Positions 32,216 to 41,700 of a stretch of DNA of 64,000 nt are shown here, piece by piece. Numbering within the stretch: the stretch's first letter is position 1; every line of letters begins with the position of its first letter. The DNA comes from Mediterranea massiliensis. Lineage in GTDB: Bacteria; Bacteroidota; Bacteroidia; Bacteroidales; Bacteroidaceae. The position numbers and the translations under genes are program-made. The notes under the pieces were generated by a model. The model ran no database searches, had not been told where the DNA came from, and saw nothing but the letters and a program-made list of their open reading frames with translations. The DNA is taken from positions 25,292 through 89,291 of the forward strand of contig CATXSD010000002.1 in assembly GCA_958402075.1 (NCBI GenBank), given 5' to 3'.

Positions 32216-32316
32216 TAGGACGCCGGGAAAGAGTTCTAAGAAGATGGAAAGGGAAATCGGACGAAGGGGATAAAGATATCTTACAAAAACAGCAAATTGG
32301 CAGAATGCTCTTAAAG

Positions 32317-32410
32317 TTCACCACAGATTACTCAGATTAACACAGACGATACTTGATAATTAAATTAACCAATCGAGTAATCTGTGAAAATCCGGGTAAT
32401 CTGTGGTGAA
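32317..32410. repeat. 30-bp imperfect inverted repeat starting TTCACCACAGAT
   Basis: The arms 32317-32346 and 32381-32410 match in 26 of 30 positions, with a 34-nt loop. The left arm starts TTCACCACAGATTAC and the right arm ends GTAATCTGTGGTGAA. The same TTCACCACAGAT start appears in the hairpin after asd (37343-37354). In this convergent gap it may terminate transcription from both sides. Confidence 0.75.
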
Positions 32411-32470
32411 AGTTTTCAGGTACGATTTCTAATCAAAGGAAGTGATATTCGAAGCAAAGTCCCATTACCC

Positions 32471-33142
32471 TCAGATAGCAGACGCCGTATCCGCCACGAC
32501 TTCTCCATCCTTCAGATGGATGGTACGGTCGGTAATGGAAGCCAGGCTCTCGTCGTGGGTCACGATGACGAACGTCTGCCCCAGACGGTCGCGCAGGTCG
32601 AAGAAGAGCTGGTGCAGCTCGGCCTTGTTGTGGGTATCGAGGCTGCCCGACGGCTCGTCGGCCAACACGACGGCCGGATGGTTGATGAGGGCGCGCGCCA
32701 CGGCCACGCGCTGCTTCTCGCCGCCCGAAAGTTCGTTGGGCTTGTGCGAGGCACGGTCGGCAAGGCCCATCATTGTCAGCATCTCGAGCGCGGAAGCCTG
32801 GGCCTCGTGACGCCCCTGCCCGGCAATGAAGGCGGGTATCATGACATTCTCCAAGGCCGTAAACTCGGGCAGGAGTTGGTGAAACTGGAAGACGAAGCCG
32901 ATGCGGCGGTTGCGGAAGGCGGAGAGTGCGCGCTCCTTCAGCCCGTCGACACGCACGCCGTCGATGCACACCGTGCCCGTATCGGGGCGGTCGAGGGTAC
33001 CCATTATCTGAAGCAACGTAGTCTTGCCGGCACCGCTGGGGCCGACAATACTCACCACTTCACCTTTCTGTATCTCAAGGTCGATGCCACGCAACACTTG
33101 CAGGCTGCCGAAGCCCTTGGTTATCTGTTCGAGTCGTATCAT
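32471..33142 (-). CDS. LolD/MacB-type ABC transporter ATP-binding protein
   Basis: A 223-residue cytoplasmic ATPase. Walker A is GPSGAGKTTL (residues about 36-45), the Q-loop FVFQFHQLLPEFTALENVMI, the signature LSGGEKQRVAVARAL, Walker B VVLADEPSGSLD and the switch His in VIVTHDE. It is of the lipoprotein-releasing (LolD) or MacB subfamily, which works with FtsX-like permeases; no permease gene is adjacent, so the partner is elsewhere. The start is the ATG at 33142, 17 bp after the tcdA stop. The longer frame to 33232 would overlap tcdA. It probably shares a transcript with tcdA and the antiporter gene. Confidence 0.9.
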   Translation of the reverse strand: MIRLEQITKGFGSLQVLRGIDLEIQKGEVVSIVGPSGAGKTTLLQIMGTLDRPDTGTVCIDGVRVDGLKERALSAFRNRRIGFVFQFHQLLPEFTALENVMIPAFIAGQGRHEAQASALEMLTMMGLADRASHKPNELSGGEKQRVAVARALINHPAVVLADEPSGSLDTHNKAELHQLFFDLRDRLGQTFVIVTHDESLASITDRTIHLKDGEVVADTASAI

Positions 33143-33159
33143 ACTTTCTTTCCTTATTA

Positions 33160-33870
33160 TTATAGCCGGCGGATGACGTACTCCGCCAGGTAGCAGCCGA
33201 AGACGGCGGGCATGTAGCTCACCGTGCCGCAAGTCGATTTCTTGTTTCGTTCGTCGTCGGTCAGCAGCACGGCCTTGGGGTCGGCCTGCTCGGTGCTGAA
33301 CACGACAGGCAGCTTGTGGCGAATGCCCATCTTCTGCAACCGCTTACGCACGGCCTTGCTCAGGCCGCAATGGTAAGTGTCCCAGACGTCGGCAAAACGC
33401 ACCTGCGTGATGTCGCTCTTGGCGCCCGCCCCCATGCTGGAGACAATCTTGATGCGCCGCCTCAGGGCTTCGGCTATCAGGTGGCACTTGGGGGCCAGGG
33501 TGTCGATGGCATCGACCACAAAGTCGTAGCGGGCGGCATCGAGCAGCTGGGGGATGTTCTCGTCCTTGAGGAAAACGGGCAGGACGGTGAGCTCCACCTC
33601 AGGGTTGATGTCGCGGAAGCGGGCGGCAAGGACTTCGACCTTGGGCTGCCCCAGCGTGGAGTGCAGGGCTGGGAGCTGGCGGTTGATGTTGGTGAGCTGG
33701 ACGGTGTCGGCATCGACCAGCGTCAGACGCCCCACCCCCGCACGGCAAAGCATTTCGGCCGCATAGGCTCCCACACCTCCTACGCCTACCACCAGCACAT
33801 GGGCCTGGCACAAGCGTTCGCTCTTCTCTTCGCCCAGCAACAGGCGTGTACGTTGTTTCCAGTCTTCCAT
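33160..33870 (-). CDS. tcdA: tRNA threonylcarbamoyladenosine dehydratase
   Basis: A 236-residue E1-like enzyme that uses ATP to cyclise t6A37 of tRNA to ct6A. It has the Rossmann/adenylation features VLVVGVGGVGAYAAEMLCRA, LVDADTVQLTNINRQLPA, VVDAIDTLAPKCHLIAEALR and SSMGAGAKSDITQVRFADV, plus the C-terminal STCGTVSYMPAVFG with the conserved Cys. The TGA of the upstream antiporter gene overlaps its ATG by one base (TGATG), indicating translational coupling. The name rests on similarity to TcdA/CsdL rather than ThiF or MoeB. Confidence 0.92.
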   Translation of the reverse strand: MEDWKQRTRLLLGEEKSERLCQAHVLVVGVGGVGAYAAEMLCRAGVGRLTLVDADTVQLTNINRQLPALHSTLGQPKVEVLAARFRDINPEVELTVLPVFLKDENIPQLLDAARYDFVVDAIDTLAPKCHLIAEALRRRIKIVSSMGAGAKSDITQVRFADVWDTYHCGLSKAVRKRLQKMGIRHKLPVVFSTEQADPKAVLLTDDERNKKSTCGTVSYMPAVFGCYLAEYVIRRL

Positions 33871-36002
33871 CAGTTTTCCTTTTTAAACCATTTATAGAAC
33901 CATCGGCCCACCTTCTCGTAGTGCTGGCTCTCGTTGCTGCCTTGCGGATTGGAGAAGGAAAGGGCTTCCTGTGGATCGCCCAGCTGGTCGGGATAGAGCA
34001 CAATGAGACTGTTGTTCGTGAAGTAGCGACCCAACTGGCCGGGCAGCTTCTCGAACGAGCTGTCGTAGGAGATGGAGCCGCGGCGGGCACTGATGACTAC
34101 CAGCAGGTGGTCGTAGTTCACCTGGCCGGTCAAGAGCAAGAGGTCTTCCCATTCGTCAAGGCGGGAGAACTCGGTCAGCGTATCGCTGTGCTTCTTCTGC
34201 ACCAATGCCTGGAGCAGATTACCCGTCTGTTCGTTAGCAAAGAAGTGGACGCGGCATCCCAGCGTACTGCCCATGCGGCAGAAGTGCTCCACCCATTTCT
34301 GGAAGCCGGCCTCGTACTCGGCTTTGGGCGGCACGGCCACAATGATGCGGCGCAGGGTATTGATGGGTATCAGGAAGCGGGCCACCATCACCTCGCGATG
34401 GAGTCCCTTCAGCAGGTTCTCGGTGAGCATGCCGAAGAAGGAATCCACGATGTTCACCTTCCAGTGGAGACCGATGATGACATCCGTAGCCCCATGCTCG
34501 CGAGCCGTATGGATGATGCCGGCGGCAATGTTCAGGTCGTAGCGGCTGATGCACTTCAGCTTTACGCCCGCCGAAGCCGTAATCTTGCCCGCACGCTCCA
34601 AGTAGCGCTTGCCCTGCTGCTCCAGGGCATCGGTGCCCGAATGGTCGTTGATGACGTTCAGGGCCAGCAGGTTGTCCTTCTGCTTGGGGTCACGGATGAC
34701 GAGTGCCAGGTTCATCAGGTACTCGATTGTATTGGGGTTGGCCACAGGTATCAGAATCTTCTCGGGTTCGCGCGAGCGGTCTTCCTCGGGATGGGCCTCA
34801 CCCATGGCTATCTTGCGTGCCGCCCGCTCGGTGGTGAAGGAGCTGACGATGCAGGTGACCAGGATGAGGAGCACCGTGCCGTTGAGCACGTCCTCGTTGA
34901 GCAGACGGCTGCCGTCGGGCAGGATGATGTTGTAGCCCACCAGTACAGCCGCCAATGTGGCCGCCGCCTGTGCATTGCTCAAGCCGAACATCAGCTCACG
35001 TTCGAGCACCGACATGCGGTAAATCTTCTGCGTCAGCCACGAGGCAATCCACTTGCCCACCAGCGCCACCACAATCATCACACCCGCCACCTTCAGGGCA
35101 TCGCCCCCGCCGAAAATGACGTGGACGTCAATCAGCATGCCCACACCTATCAGGAAATAAGGGATGAACAAGGCATTGCCCACAAATTCCAGGTGGCTCA
35201 TCAGCGGCGACACGTGAGGTATAAGACGGTTCAGCACCAAGCCCACGAGGAAGGCACCCAAAATACCCTCCATGCCGATGAGCTCCATCAGCCCCGCGCC
35301 GAGGAACACCATGGCCAGGACGAAGATGTATTGCATCACATTGTCATCGTAGCGGCGGAAGAACCAGCGCCCGATGCGCGGCAAGAAATACATGATGAGC
35401 AAGGCCAGCACCACGAAGCGCACCACCAGCCATATCCAGAAGAAGCCTCCCGCCTCGCCCTTGAAGACACCGCTGATGACGGCCAGCACGAGCAGCGTCA
35501 GCGTGTCGGTGACGGCCGTACCGCCCACGGCAATGCTTACGCTCCGATGGCGCGAGATGCCGTAACGGATTACGATGGGATAGGCCACCAGCGTGTGCGA
35601 GGCATACATACTGGCCAGCAGGATGGACGTCACGAGGCTGTACTTCAGCAGCAGGACATTGGTCACCATACCGATGCCGATGGGGATGATAAAGGCCAGC
35701 AGGCCCAGTACCACCGCCTTGCCGCGGTTCTTCTTGAAGTCGGCCATGTTCATCTCCAGACCGGCCAGAAACATGATATAATAGACACCGACCTTGCCGA
35801 AAAGCTCGAAACTGCTGTCGCGCACCAGGATGTTGAACCCATGCTCGCCGATGGCCAGGCCCGCCAGAATCATGCCGATGATGTGGGGGATGCGCAGCTT
35901 GGTCAGCAGGATGGGCGCAAACAAAATGATGAGCAGTACAAGGAGGAAAATCCATGTAGGGTCGGTCACGGGAAGTTTCAAACTGAAGTCTAACCATTCC
36001 AT
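33870..36002 (-). CDS. CPA2-family cation:proton antiporter with C-terminal universal-stress-like domain
   Basis: A 710-residue inner-membrane antiporter. The first 400 or so residues hold about 12-13 membrane helices, including LRIPHIIGMILAGLAIGEHG, GVYYIMFLAGLEMNMADF, GTAVTDTLTLLVLAVISGVF and GILGAFLVGLVLNRLIPHV. Residues from about 430 form cytoplasmic USP-like domains (RIILI-type ILIPVANPNTIEYLMNLALV, GATDVIIGLHWKVNIVDSFF). Members exchange Na+ or K+ for protons; the ion cannot be called here. The start at 36002 avoids a longer basic extension to 36053. The gene is divergent from asd and coupled to tcdA downstream. Confidence 0.92.
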   Translation of the reverse strand: MEWLDFSLKLPVTDPTWIFLLVLLIILFAPILLTKLRIPHIIGMILAGLAIGEHGFNILVRDSSFELFGKVGVYYIMFLAGLEMNMADFKKNRGKAVVLGLLAFIIPIGIGMVTNVLLLKYSLVTSILLASMYASHTLVAYPIVIRYGISRHRSVSIAVGGTAVTDTLTLLVLAVISGVFKGEAGGFFWIWLVVRFVVLALLIMYFLPRIGRWFFRRYDDNVMQYIFVLAMVFLGAGLMELIGMEGILGAFLVGLVLNRLIPHVSPLMSHLEFVGNALFIPYFLIGVGMLIDVHVIFGGGDALKVAGVMIVVALVGKWIASWLTQKIYRMSVLERELMFGLSNAQAAATLAAVLVGYNIILPDGSRLLNEDVLNGTVLLILVTCIVSSFTTERAARKIAMGEAHPEEDRSREPEKILIPVANPNTIEYLMNLALVIRDPKQKDNLLALNVINDHSGTDALEQQGKRYLERAGKITASAGVKLKCISRYDLNIAAGIIHTAREHGATDVIIGLHWKVNIVDSFFGMLTENLLKGLHREVMVARFLIPINTLRRIIVAVPPKAEYEAGFQKWVEHFCRMGSTLGCRVHFFANEQTGNLLQALVQKKHSDTLTEFSRLDEWEDLLLLTGQVNYDHLLVVISARRGSISYDSSFEKLPGQLGRYFTNNSLIVLYPDQLGDPQEALSFSNPQGSNESQHYEKVGRWFYKWFKKEN

Positions 36003-36082
36003 AGGCTTGCGTCTTTTTGATTTCTTGTGCAAAAATAGCAAAAAAAATTTCACTCCCCACTACCCTCCCCGCCTACTTTCAA

Positions 36083-36172
36083 CCAAGCACCCGCTTTTTC
36101 CTGGCAGAAAGCACTGCTTTCCAAGGACAAATACGCCGTTTTCCGAGGGCGAAAGCAATGCTTTCCGCCATC
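36083..36172. repeat. 22-bp-period repeat array C (four units)
   Basis: Four units: AAGCACCCGCTTTTTCC, AAAGCACTGCTTTCC, AAATACGCCGTTTTCC and GAAAGCAATGCTTTCC. Taking the central G (36093, 36116, 36138, 36160) as reference, the spacings are 23, 22 and 22 bp. It lies in the divergent antiporter/asd promoter region. Confidence 0.85.
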
Positions 36173-36251
36173 CGCCGCCAATCGTCCTACCAGAAGGCAT
36201 GTTTTTATCAAAAATAAAAACGACTTCCATCGTTATAATCACAGAATGTTG

Positions 36252-36259
36252 TAAATTTG
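36252..36259 (+). promoter_or_regulatory. Candidate -7 element for asd
   Basis: TAAATTTG matches TAnnTTTG, 44 bp before the asd ATG. No clear -33 TTTG. Confidence 0.45.
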
Positions 36260-36303
36260 CGCCTTGAATTGACATTTTTATAAACCACTAAAGCAATAAA
36301 GAA

Positions 36304-37311
36304 ATGAAAGTAGCAATTGTTGGAGCAAGCGGAGCCGTAGGACAAGAATTCCTGCGCGTGCTCGATGAAAGAAATTTCCCGTTGGACGAGTTAGTTTTGT
36401 TCGGTTCGAAACGCAGCGCCGGTACCAAATATACCTTCCGCGGCAAACAGATCGAGGTCAAACTCTTGCAGCACAACGATGACTTTAAAGGTGTGGACAT
36501 CGCTTTCACTTCCGCAGGCGCAGGCACATCGAAAGAATTCGCCGAGACCATCACCAAGTACGGAGCCGTGATGATAGACAACTCCAGCGCCTTCCGCATG
36601 GATGCCGACGTACCTCTGGTAGTACCCGAAGTCAATGCCGCCGACGCCAAGGACCGTCCGCGCCGCATCATTGCCAACCCCAACTGCACCACCATCCAGA
36701 TGGTCGTTGCCCTGAAAGCCATCGAACAGCTTTCGCACATCAAGACCGTCCACGTAGCCACCTACCAGGCAGCCAGCGGTGCCGGAGCCGCCGCCATGGA
36801 GGAGCTGTACACCCAATACCGCCAGGTGCTGGCCGGTGAACCTGTCACTGTCGAGAAGTTTGCCTACCAGCTGGCCTTCAACCTCATCCCGCAAATCGAC
36901 GTCTTCACCGACAACGGCTATACGAAGGAAGAGATGAAGATGTACAACGAGACGCGTAAAATCATGCACTCCGACGTCAAGGTGAGCGCCACCTGCGTCC
37001 GCGTGCCTGCCCTGCGCTCCCACTCCGAAAGCATCTGGGTGGAGACGGAACGCCCCGTATCGGTAGAAGAAGCCCGCGAAGCCTTCAGCAAAGGCGAAGG
37101 ACTGGTGCTGATGGACAACCCCGCTGAAAAGGAATACCCCATGCCCCTCTTCCTGGCCGGCAAAGACCCCGTCTACGTAGGCCGCATCCGCAAGGACCTG
37201 ACCAACGATTGCGGACTGACCTTCTGGATTGTAGGCGACCAGATCAAGAAGGGCGCTGCGCTGAACGCCGTACAGATAGCCGAGTATCTGATCAAGGAAA
37301 ACGCCCTCTGA
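36304..37311 (+). CDS. asd: Aspartate-semialdehyde dehydrogenase
   Basis: A 335-residue cytoplasmic NADPH enzyme reducing aspartyl phosphate to aspartate semialdehyde, the branch point for lysine/diaminopimelate, threonine and methionine. The NADP-binding motif VGASGAVGQEFLRVLDE is at residues 6-22. The catalytic Cys is residue 128 in ANPNCTTIQMV. TYQAASGAGAAAMEELYTQY, LIPQIDVFTDNGYTKEEMKM and the substrate-binding RVPALRSHSESIWVETERP follow. The length matches the family. It is monocistronic, and a hairpin follows 36 bp after the stop. Confidence 0.96.
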   Translation: MKVAIVGASGAVGQEFLRVLDERNFPLDELVLFGSKRSAGTKYTFRGKQIEVKLLQHNDDFKGVDIAFTSAGAGTSKEFAETITKYGAVMIDNSSAFRMDADVPLVVPEVNAADAKDRPRRIIANPNCTTIQMVVALKAIEQLSHIKTVHVATYQAASGAGAAAMEELYTQYRQVLAGEPVTVEKFAYQLAFNLIPQIDVFTDNGYTKEEMKMYNETRKIMHSDVKVSATCVRVPALRSHSESIWVETERPVSVEEAREAFSKGEGLVLMDNPAEKEYPMPLFLAGKDPVYVGRIRKDLTNDCGLTFWIVGDQIKKGAALNAVQIAEYLIKENAL

Positions 37312-37342
37312 CATCCGGAGAGGACTTTCCCCTCATACTCAC

Positions 37343-37393
37343 TTCACCACAGATGGGACAGACAACAGAAAAGTTAAATCTGCCCCATCTGTG
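37343..37393. terminator. Hairpin after asd, TTCACCACAGAT family
   Basis: CACAGATGGGACAGA (37348-37362) pairs with TCTGCCCCATCTGTG (37379-37393) in 14 of 15 positions with a 16-nt loop. The start TTCACCACAGAT (37343-37354) is shared with the hairpin at 32317. It probably ends the asd transcript. Confidence 0.65.
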
Positions 37394-37413
37394 ATAATTT
37401 CTAAAAAAATCTA

Positions 37414-37421
37414 TATATTTG
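37414..37421 (+). promoter_or_regulatory. Candidate -7 element for the amino-sugar kinase gene
   Basis: TATATTTG lies 25 bp before the ATG at 37447. Confidence 0.4.
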
Positions 37422-37446
37422 TACGGAAATACAAAAATAGCATGCC

Positions 37447-38301
37447 ATGAAACTAATAGCTGAAAGCGGTTCTACACGCACAGAATGGGCCTTGGTAGAA
37501 GACAACACCCTGATACAAAGAGCCTTTACGGAAGGACTCAACCCGTTCTTCCAGACCCGTCGTGAAATCAGCCGAAGCGTACGGCTGGGCCTGCCCGAGC
37601 TATTTTTCAAGAAAAAGCTGGAACAAGTCTATTTCTATGGCGCCGGCTGCACTTCCCATGAAAAGAAAAACATCGTAGGTGCATCGCTTGTCGCCCAGTT
37701 CAAGACCCCCATCCAAGTGGAAAGCGACCTGCTGGCAGCCGCCCGCGGCCTCTTCCAATGCGATGCCGGCATCGCCTGCATCCTGGGCACCGGTTCCAAC
37801 TCCTGCTTCTACGACGGCAAAATCATTGTAAAGAACGTCAAGGCCGGCGGCTATATATTAGGAGATGAAGGCAGTGGTGCCGTCATGGGAAAACTGTTTC
37901 TGTCTGACGTACTGAAAGGGCTTGCCCCCAAGGACGTGACCAACGACTTCTACGAAAAATTCCGCATCAATGCCAACGAAGTGATGGAGTCGGTCTACAA
38001 CCGTCCTTTCCCCAACCGTTTCCTCGGCACCCTCTCCTATTTCCTGGCCGACTACCTGGACAACGACTACGTCTACGACCTGATCACCGGCAACCTGCGC
38101 AACTTCTTCACCCGTTGCGTCTGCCAGTACGACTACCAGAATTACCCCGTCCGCTTCGTCGGTTCGCTGGCCTATCACTATGCCGACCTTCTGCGCTATG
38201 TCGCCCAAGAGTTCGGCATCAACCTGCAAGTCATCGAGGAGACCCCCATCAACGGACTGATCGAATACCATGCCATGAATATCGAAGTGGAAGAAGGATA
38301 A
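37447..38301 (+). CDS. BadF/BcrA-type ATPase, probable N-acetylglucosamine or N-acetylmuramic acid kinase
   Basis: A 284-residue cytoplasmic ASKHA-fold kinase. The phosphate-1 motif is LIAESGSTRTEWALVE at the N-terminus. It also shows YFYGAGCTS, ACILGTGSNSCFYDG (phosphate 2), GGYILGDEGSGAVMGK and a C-terminal GSLAYHYADLLRYVA. The BadF/BcrA domain family contains eukaryotic GlcNAc kinase and bacterial MurNAc/GlcNAc kinases such as MurK. The position upstream of a locus rich in murein-recycling genes favours phosphorylation of GlcNAc or MurNAc, but the sugar is inference. It lacks an obvious terminator before the following susC leader. Confidence 0.82.
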   Translation: MKLIAESGSTRTEWALVEDNTLIQRAFTEGLNPFFQTRREISRSVRLGLPELFFKKKLEQVYFYGAGCTSHEKKNIVGASLVAQFKTPIQVESDLLAAARGLFQCDAGIACILGTGSNSCFYDGKIIVKNVKAGGYILGDEGSGAVMGKLFLSDVLKGLAPKDVTNDFYEKFRINANEVMESVYNRPFPNRFLGTLSYFLADYLDNDYVYDLITGNLRNFFTRCVCQYDYQNYPVRFVGSLAYHYADLLRYVAQEFGINLQVIEETPINGLIEYHAMNIEVEEG

Positions 38302-38716
38302 GCCACTTCCGCAATCCCGACAAACACAGACAAACACCGCCTGCCGACGTTTCATTCAAAAGAAAGCTACCACACATCTAAAATGTTACAAAATATAAAA
38401 ATCGATATTTAAACATTAAAAACTCCTATCTTTTATTCTTTTTCTAAAAAATAATATATCTTTGTGATAAAGAAAGCAAAAGAATCTTTTAAAAAACAGA
38501 GTGGTTATTTTGTTTTGTAAACAACTTTTCAGATATCAACTTTGAAAAAGGAATGCCTATGAACCCAAAATTTTCACCTCATTGATTTTCAGACGCAAAG
38601 GAAATCTGCCTCGCAGAATACCTACACGACTGCTACCCTTCGTCCTTCCATAGGACAAAGGACATTTTTCAATCGCGTCAACTACATTGTCAAACCATTT
38701 TAAAATCTTTTCTTTT
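38302..38716. promoter_or_regulatory. 415-bp leader region before the first susC of the murein locus
   Basis: This AT-rich gap contains a -7 TATCTTTG (38457-38464), leaving a 5' untranslated leader of about 240 nt, and a 10-codon frame MPMNPKFSPH (38553-38585) preceded by AAAAAGG. No sigma, anti-sigma or sensor gene lies nearby. The long leader suggests post-transcriptional control. Confidence 0.4.
38457..38464 (+). promoter_or_regulatory. Candidate -7 element for susC1
   Basis: TATCTTTG matches the consensus. The -33 position is T-rich but lacks a clear TTTG. Confidence 0.5.
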
Positions 38717-41700
38717 ATGACTGAAGATCACAAACTATTGAAATTTACCTCCAGAGGTAAACTTCTCACGACAGTGGCCTTATGCGGTACACTGCTCCTA
38801 AGCAACGGACCAGCCAACGCTGCTCCGAGAACTTCCAGTGAGACTCCCAAAACGATGGAACAGATGCAAGCCCTGACCGTTAACGGCCTGGTAGTGGATT
38901 CAAACGGAGAACCCATCATCGGAGCTAACGTCCTCGAAAAAGGAACAACCAACGGAAGTCTGACCGACGTAGACGGTAAGTTCACCCTCAACGTACGCCA
39001 AGGAGCCATCCTCCAAATTTCCTTTATCGGCTACAAAACCCAAGAAGTAAAAGCCACCTCCAATATGATGAGAGTCGTATTGGCCGAAGACAATGAAATG
39101 CTGGATGAAGTAGTCGTTGTCGGTTACGGTTCACAGAAAAAAGTTAATGTGACCGGCGCCGTATCGACCGTAGACGTCAACAAGGCTTTGGAAGCCAAAC
39201 CGCAGATGGATGTAACCAAAGCCCTGCAAGGTGTAGTTCCCGGTCTGACCATTCTGAACACCCAAGGTGGTATCAACGAACAGCCCAGCATGACCATCCG
39301 TGGTGTCGGTACCCTGAGCAACAGTGAGACAAGCAACCCCTTGATTATCGTCGACGGAGTTCCCTTGGACGACCTTTCGCTTATCAATCCGCAAGACATT
39401 GCCAGCGTATCTGTACTGAAGGATGCCGCTTCTACCTCCATCTATGGTTCGCGTGCCGCCTTCGGTGTCGTATTGATCACCACCAAACAAGGTACGAAGA
39501 AAGACAAATTCACCATCAACTACTCCAACAACTTCGCATGGAGTACTCCGAGCATTCTGCCTGAATATGCAGATGTTCCCTCCCAGCTCAGAGCCTTGAT
39601 CGAAGTCAACGAGCGCAATGCCACTCCTCCCGAATTGTTCGGTATGTATATGGACGAAATGCTCCCGTATGCCGAAGCCTGGCAGGAACAGCACGGACAT
39701 AAAAAAGCAGGCTATCGCGAGATGCAGCCCTATCAGAGCATGGACAACGTAGGTGACTATTACCTAGATCCGACAACGGGTAAAGCCATGTTCTATGCCG
39801 ACTGGGATGTAGTAGGCATCATGTACCAGAACTGGGCTCCCTCTCAAAGCCATAACGTAAACGTACAAGGCACCAGTGGCAAAACCACTTATTACCTGTC
39901 TGTAGGCTATGACAAGAAAGAAGGACAGCTGAACTTCAATACCGATAAGCTGAAACGATACAACGTCAATGCCAATATCTCCTCCGACGTAACCGACTGG
40001 TTGCAAATCGGCGGGCGCTTCAGCTTTACTGACCGTACGTATACCGAGCCTAATACCCGCCGTACTCCCTACCAGTACATGTGGCGTTGGGGCAGCTTCT
40101 TCGAACCGCTGGGTACCATCAACGGCACAGACCTGCGCAATACCATCATGTATCTGAAGCAAGCAGGCGACACCGAAACTTCCACCAACTACGTACGTAT
40201 GACCGGTTTTGCCAAAGCTAAACTGGCTAAAGGCCTGACCGTAAATGCAGACTATACTTACAATGTAAAGAACCTGTTTCAGGACATGGTAGGTCTGCCT
40301 GTATCAGGTTATAACACATGGGGCAACATGTCTACACCGGGCGCAATTGTATCCGATTCATACCTGCAACAACAGAGCGAAAGAACGACCTCTTATGCTT
40401 TCAACCTCTACGCCAACTATGAGTTTACTTTGGCTGACAAGCACAACTTCAACATCATGCTGGGTGGTAACGCAGAAGGACAAGAGTATACTTGGCACCG
40501 TTCCAAGAGAGAAGGTCTGTTGAACCCCGACCAACCTGAATTCAATTTGGCCAACGGAACCCAAACCGTAGCCGGACGTCATATCCATTCCGCTACAGCC
40601 GGTTATTTCGGACGTATCAACTACAACTGGAATGAAATCTGGTTGCTGGAACTGAACGGACGTCTCGACGGTTCATCCTCTTTCCCCGCCAGCGACCGCT
40701 GGGCATTCTTCCCCTCTGGATCACTGGGCTACCGCTTCAGCCAGGAAAACTATTTTGAGAACCTGCGCAACATCGTCAGCAACGGTAAGCTTCGTGCCTC
40801 TTTCGGTGAAATCGGAAACGAAGCCATTGGTGAAGACATGTTCATCTCAACCATCAACGCTTTGAGCGGCCAACACTGGTTGGGAAGCGACGGTACATTC
40901 GTCAACATGTACGACACTCCGTCTCTGGTTTCCAGCACACTGACTTGGGAGCGTATCCGCACCTTCGATATCGGTCTCGACTTAGGCTTCATGAACAACG
41001 AACTGAATGTATCGTTCGACTGGTACCAGCGCAAGACATTGGACATGTTGGCACCGGGTGTTACCCTGCCCGATATGCTGGGAACAACTGAACCTTACAC
41101 CAACGCCGGTTCACTCCGCACCCGTGGTTGGGAATTGAACGTCAGCTGGAACAAGCAGTTCGGTGACTTCACTGTATATGCAAACGGTAACCTGTCTGAC
41201 TACAAGACCGTTGTTACCAACTGGAACAACCCGACCGGTATCTTGAGCGACTATTTCACTGGCAAAGTATATGGTGACATCTACGGCTTTGAAACAGACC
41301 GTTATTTCACAAAAGACGATTTCACCTACGATGCTGAAGGCAATCGTACCGGTTATGCTCAAGGCATCGCTGATCAAGATGGTCTGGTCAGTGGTGGAAC
41401 ATTCGCTTATGGCCCCGGCGACATCAAGTACAAAGATTTGAACGGCGACGGTGTCATCGATGGTGGCAATGGAACAAAAGACGACATGGGCGACTTGAAA
41501 GTCATCGGTAACTCTACTCCGCGCTTCCAGTATGGCTTCCGCTTGGGCGGTTCATGGAAAGGCATTGACCTCGACATGTACTTCCAAGGTGTCGGCAAAT
41601 GGGATCAGTGGTCTTATGGTGCATTTGTAATACCGTTCTCTCGCGGTGCCGATGGTATCTATACCAACCAGATGGATTATTGGACAGAAGAAAACACGGA

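Larger units (their letters stand above)
32071..32470. other. 400-bp convergent gap: repeat array E and a long hairpin
   Basis: The gap between the convergent HhH and LolD-type genes has no gene recognised. It contains a 22-bp-period array with its own core sequence (32131-32215) and a 30-bp imperfect inverted repeat (32317-32410). The remaining sequence shows nothing identifiable. Confidence 0.6.

Noticed and set aside
33846..35993. 715-codon plus-strand frame opposite the antiporter gene
   Set aside because: Rich in His and Gln as expected for the complement of a GC-biased membrane-protein gene, without a domain; the minus strand has clear CPA2 features.
36391..37314. 307-codon minus-strand frame opposite asd
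   Set aside because: Shadow of asd; no domain and no promoter.
38687..38716. Upstream start for the first SusC of the murein locus
   Set aside because: The extension would begin with TTG; the ATG at 38717 precedes a normal signal peptide and gives the same length as its paralogue.
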